DNA of 64,000 nucleotides from Cornus controversa (lineage: Eukaryota > Streptophyta > Magnoliopsida > Cornales > Cornaceae), in NCBI GenBank assembly GCA_026545225.1, contig CM048845.1:88129033-88193032 (forward strand). The letters are read 5' to 3'. Numbering within the stretch: position 1 is the stretch's first letter; every line of letters begins with the position of its first letter. A program made the translations under genes and the position numbers. Shown here in pieces: positions 59,579-64,000 of this stretch. The notes below the pieces were generated by a model, which saw only the letters and a program-made list of their open reading frames with translations, did no database searches and was not told the origin of the DNA.

Positions 59579-60881
59579 GAAAAGAAAAAAAGAATTTTTC
59601 AGGAAGAAATCAAGAAAATCAAGTGAAAAACACGAGAAAATTCCATAGAAGAAGCCTAAAATATTGATCAGTTGTTACCCAATTGTTCTACCAGTGAAGA
59701 AAGTTGAACTGATTTCTATCTGCTAAGAGCAAGCATCTATGGCAACACAATCTGGTGGCATGTTTCAAGATTAGAACTTAAATGTTCACTATGATGGGGC
59801 AAATACCAATGTATTAAAGCATTGAATTGTTGCAGCCATGCAAACACTTGTATGCATAAAGAGACCATTTGTGCAGTTATAATGGTCGTTATTAATAGTT
59901 TTCTATATTCTAATCGAGACATTGTATTGAATACTGCGAGGTTTGAGAGTGGTCAGACCACATATATATGCATACATGCATATATAATGAGTAACGACTT
60001 CTCTTAAAATGGGTAATGAACAACCTATATATATGTTGAGAGCTTGAAAGAGTATGAAAATGCAATTCAAGACCTTGCGTAATTTCTATCTCTGCGCCTT
60101 AATTTTACTGTAAAAATATATATATACATAACTTCTATAAACTTTGTTCATGCGCAAAATGGCAACAAATTTATGGTTGTTGATTGTAGTAGGAATATTG
60201 AAAGTTCAGTTTACAAAGAACTTGCAAATGGTCTTTAAAAAAAAAATAGTGAAGTATAGAGGAAAGTATACATGTCAAGTGATATTTAGAGTGTGGCCAT
60301 GTTTAAAAAAAAAAAAGAAGAGAGACATGGGTTGGAATATATGTGTGCATACTACATGTGTACATACGTGTAATAAGGTAAGGGATCACTTACTCGTTCT
60401 AGTACTTGTCCAATGCCAATATGTGCTGAGTATGTCCCTTCAAGAATGTGCTCCGATGATATATGCACATTTATGCGGTGAATGAAATATATATTTAATG
60501 CACAGAAAGAGTAAAAAATAATGAACTCATGAAGGAAAGGCAAGTAAATATGAAACATATGCTCGTGCTCACCTTTGGTTCATGTAATCCCCTAGAAGAC
60601 TTCACATATCCATGCCACCAAGAAGAAGAAAGAAGGCTTTACGCACCCAAGCCACAAAGAGGATGGAGCAGCTGGAACATTGTGTTGGGTTTTATAAGCA
60701 AATAAACCTTAGATTGGTTGCTCTCTTCCTAAAAAAAAAAGGTCAAAAGAATTTGCAGTAACTTGGAAAGGTGAAGATTTTGTGAGAGGTGAAAATCCTT
60801 TCCGTGCTAAAGTAAAGAAATAATGGAAAATACATAGTCTGTTGGGACGGGATGAGTTGGGTTTCCTTAAAGAAAAAAAAT

Positions 60882-60930
<49 letters not shown>

Positions 60931-61822
60931 CAAATATATAGTGGAAGGAAGAAGGTATGAACTGGGTAACTTGCAAATAAGAAAAGAAAGTGAAGAAAAT
61001 CAAGCACTAAGAGAATAAATCTTTGTAAAGGAGTGTAAAAAAAAAGAAAAAAAATAGGGCATAAAGTCACGGTTGCTATGTATAGTTGCTAAAGGTGTTG
61101 AAAATTTGTATCAGGGGGTTCAATTGATGGAAAGTTGGGGCCCATGCATGAATACATCCTCATCAATCAAGCAAGTAAAGTATTATTTATTACTGCCAAT
61201 ACACGCATATCTCTCTTGCTTGGAAAGAAAATCAGAAGAGAATCAAGAAAGAAAAAAAAAATAGTCGAGGTCAAGGAAAAAACTTGCAGTATATGGAATG
61301 GTCCATTTACATGTTTTTCTATGGACTTCACCTTTGATAACAAAGGCAAAGTTGTTTGGAGACCCATTACTTGAATAAGGAATTGCATCTTTCTTTACAT
61401 AAAAAAAAAAATAAAAAAAAAAAAACGAAACAGGCCCAGTTCTCTTTCCATAGAATTGGGGTGGTGTGATGGAGGCAAATTACCATTTACACTTGCTAAA
61501 ATTTGGGGATTTACACTATTATGGTCAATGATCTAATTGGAGACAAGTTTTCAAATTTTGGAAATGGAAAGGCTCCTACACACGGTGATTGAAAGCTTTG
61601 ATTATATATTTAAGGCAAAAAAATATCATTATACTTCTTATGTTATCCTAAAAAGTCAAGCTTTGAAAAATTGCTTGTACAAGGTTGTTCACTCTGTCAC
61701 ACAGCCAAACATGGTCATGCATGAAGGGGAAAAAATCAATTTATGAGCAAGGAACAAGAGAATAATAACCTTCAAGCCTCGCCCTCCATGCATGCAATGC
61801 AAGTCTTGAAGTGGAGACAATT
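59579..61822. other. 3' non-coding region of the 16.6-kb element
   Basis: About 2.2 kb without a recognised gene. Small ORFs (59822-60007, 60144-60485, 61135-61374) have no domain. A TA run lies at about 60881-60927. The purine-rich sequence just before the 3' LTR (cttgaagtggagacaatt, 61805-61822) is a weak polypurine-tract candidate. Confidence 0.5.
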
Positions 61823-62751
61823 TGTAGACATATAAATTTTGTAATGGTCTAATCACTGTCCAATTAGTCAAGAAGTCAAACACTCTTGGCCAATTAAATT
61901 TCATGAATGCGGGTCCCACCAACGGACACGTGTCAAAATCTTGAAGGTTTAGACTTTTAAAGAACGTGCTATTAGTTCAAATTTGAATTTGAATTTATTT
62001 CTATAAAAAAAGAGACAAATATCTTTTATTCATAGAAAGTTAGCATGATTAATAGGGAGTTACAAAATTAATCACTCCACCATTTGGCTTATAAATACAA
62101 AGCCACCCTACACATTTGACAGACGGAGAGATCAAGAGAATACCTAAGCTCTGCCAAACCTTTGCCTCAACCAAAACTCAAAATTCTGAAGACGAAAAAC
62201 ATCAAATACGCTACACAAGTGTCGTTCTAATTCAAATACCTTAAATCCTTGAAGAATCTGAAGACGAAAAACAACAAGCACGCCACACAAGTGTCTTTCA
62301 AATTGGTCAAGACTCTCTAGTTTATGGCCGCTTCTCTATGGTACCAGTTGTTGCTTCATTGAATTTGCTTCACTAATAGGCTCACGATTCGACTTTGATC
62401 GTTATGGACTGGTACCAAGATCGAGTCCTAGACAAGCGGACCTGATTTTAACAGCCGGAACAGTAACAATGAAAATGGCTCCTTCTTTAGTGATTTATCG
62501 GCTCTCGATCGAAAATTCAGTTAAGCCTTCCTCAATCCTGAAGATTTGAAGAAAGCTCGTCACAGCCGGTTCAAGAATAAGCTTTTGAAGCCCTTGTACT
62601 GAACATCAAGGAGATTGAATCAGAGCAAAGTTGTTTGTTATATAAGAATTAACCATAGAGAATTGTACTCATTTTTTTTTAAATTAATAAAATTGATTAT
62701 TTGTTACTCATTTTTGTTCCTAGATTTTCGGATACGAAATTTGTGTGTACA
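61823..62751 (+). repeat. 3' LTR of the 16.6-kb element
   Basis: The LTR is 929 bp. It matches the 5' LTR in the first ~330 bp and last ~240 bp. The middle has an extra stretch (about 62300-62490) and a duplicated 'ctgaagacgaaaaacatcaa'-type word (62189 and 62260). Ends TACA. Confidence 0.88.
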
Positions 62752-62756
62752 AGAGT

Positions 62757-64000
62757 ATAGTAACATTTGGAATAATATATTTTTTGATGGGATCAAAGAG
62801 TATCCAAAAGTTTCTTAATACCTATATTAATAAATAAAATAAAAATATAAAGTTGTAATAATTATCATGATATTAAATTAATGAGTCTTGCTATTAAACC
62901 TTGATAGAGAGTGATTGAACAATGATTAAGACTGAAAACTACAGTGTCATAAAATTGATTTGAATTAATGCCAAGGAAGTCTATGATGGAGGTTATTTAC
63001 TTATTGAGAGACTAATGGAAACATACAAAAATAGAAAAAGAAAGATCTTCATATGTTTTTTTACCAATTTAAAGATTGAATATGGAGGATATTAGAACAA
63101 AAACAAGTCACAAAAGGGATATTGAATGTTTGACTATGTTAAGACGATTGTGGGAGAAAGAAGTAAATTTTGAAATACTGTAGAGTTACATCAAAGTCAT
63201 CGGCTCACTTTTGTCGTAGTTATGAATGAATTGATGAAATATATTTAGGATGAGATTTCTGTGTATTTTATTTGTTGATGATATCACAGCAACAAGTTTT
63301 GGGCGTCTTTGTTGTAACTGGCTTTATTTGGATTTTGATTATTTGGGTTAGTTTTTATCTTGAGAACATTTTTCATTGAATTATGGTAAAAAAATCGCTC
63401 ATTACAGTTGGTGGAAAAAATAACTGGGCTATTCACTGATATTTTGTATGCAAGATAGTTTGTTGTGGGTTGTAAAATTTGTTAAAAGAAAAATAAAACT
63501 GGTGTTTACATGCAAAGTTATACTTAGTTTTCAGGTTTGAGAAAGCAGGTGAGATATAGAAGTAGATGTGTCTAATTAGGTTTGCTTGCAATAGAGTGAG
63601 CAGCCTTTTGCACCTTAATATCAGGATGCAATAACCTCTTAGACACATTATAATTTTCATTTGACATGAAAAGGCATTACTTTAACTATACAATATTCGT
63701 ACAATCTTATATTGAATTAAATTTCTATCAGTTTTAATTTCCAGATGTCAATTTGATGACCCCCAAACATAGTTTAAATAAATTTTAATCTGAAATTTGA
63801 TTATATAATTTTTGTATAATCTTTTGAGTAACGCTATTATAAGGTCCATTTCATGACAATTATCATGATAATTTTGGCTTTAGAATTAATTATGTTCTCG
63901 AGCTTCTTTCAATTAGTACATTTTTGAATAAAAAATATAATATGTAAATTATATTGTAGCAAATATTAAAATAATTTTATTGTGAAAAAATTCAGCTTAA
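62757..64000. other. AT-rich flank, nothing recognised
   Basis: No gene, terminal repeat or RNA gene is visible. A 75-codon minus ORF at 63433-63660 has no recognisable domain. Confidence 0.5.

Larger units (their letters stand above)
46174..62751 (+). mobile_element. 16.6-kb Ty3/gypsy (Tat-like) element with antisense PMD gene
   Basis: LTRs at 46174-46925 and 61823-62751 share tgcagatacata/tgtagacatata starts and 'gaaatttgtgtgta' ends. A perfect 5-bp duplication agagt flanks the whole (46169-46173 and 62752-62756). Plus-strand order: LTR, primer-site candidate TTTTGGCAGGCCTGG, 86-bp leader, decayed gag (47012-48778), retropepsin, linker, partial RT, extreme integrase C-terminus (to 55197), then an antisense plant-mobile-domain gene (58540-55517), tandem repeats and the 3' LTR. 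A 3.4-kb LTR element is nested at 48904-52342. It is non-functional: pol has a large internal deletion and many stops. Long spacing and 3' repeats fit the Tat lineage. Confidence 0.88.

Noticed and set aside
1..64000. tRNA, rRNA or microRNA genes
   Set aside because: No cloverleaf, rRNA core or convincing precursor was seen by eye. The palindromic MITEs could mimic microRNA hairpins but are transposons with target duplications.

Overview
The window looks like nuclear DNA of a dicot flowering plant. It is very AT-rich, has spliced genes with GT-AG introns, a coiled-coil NBS-LRR resistance gene, a tesmin/TSO1-like CXC gene, and a dense nested set of plant transposons (hAT, PIF/Harbinger, Mutator-type MITEs, Ty1/copia, Ty3/gypsy, probable Helitron). 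No bacterial, organellar, tRNA or rRNA gene was recognised.

Layout. 1-12.2 kb is transposon territory: a hAT element (1214-1930), two PIF/Harbinger elements (4551-7596 and 7834-11014) with decayed Myb-like and DDE transposase genes, and two of three copies of one hAT MITE family. 12,968-17,183 is a full-length CNL resistance gene, intact except for one single-base frameshift inside the NB-ARC domain. 20.7-23.8 kb holds a short non-autonomous copia element with 201-bp LTRs, a hAT remnant inside one of its LTRs, and a solo LTR. 27,290-35,885 (minus) is an apparently intact eight-coding-exon gene for a TCX5/TCX6-like CXC-domain protein. My exon set totals 1,653 nt, 550 residues plus stop, with all phases consistent. 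A palindromic MITE sits just upstream of it and a hAT MITE lies in one intron.

37.1-62.8 kb is mostly retrotransposon. A 5.8-kb gag-only LTR element (37,429-43,205, minus) lies inside a probable Helitron (37,086-44,037). A 16.6-kb Ty3/gypsy element (46,174-62,751, plus) has matching 5-bp target duplications. Its gag is decayed, it has protease and a truncated RT, and a large internal deletion removes most of pol. On the opposite strand, between pol and the 3' LTR, it carries a decayed plant-mobile-domain (PMD, 'aminotransferase-like') gene. The small and large elements share gag homology, LTR termini and an 86-bp leader, so the small one is probably a gag-only relative of the large family. 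A 3.4-kb remnant of a third LTR element is nested in the large one.

The most unusual content is the antisense PMD gene inside the gypsy element, the gag-only element with four repeat blocks in its 3' region, two foldback MITEs with perfect 9-bp target duplications, and the resistance gene broken by one base. All boundaries come from reading terminal repeats and target duplications by eye. No database search was possible.
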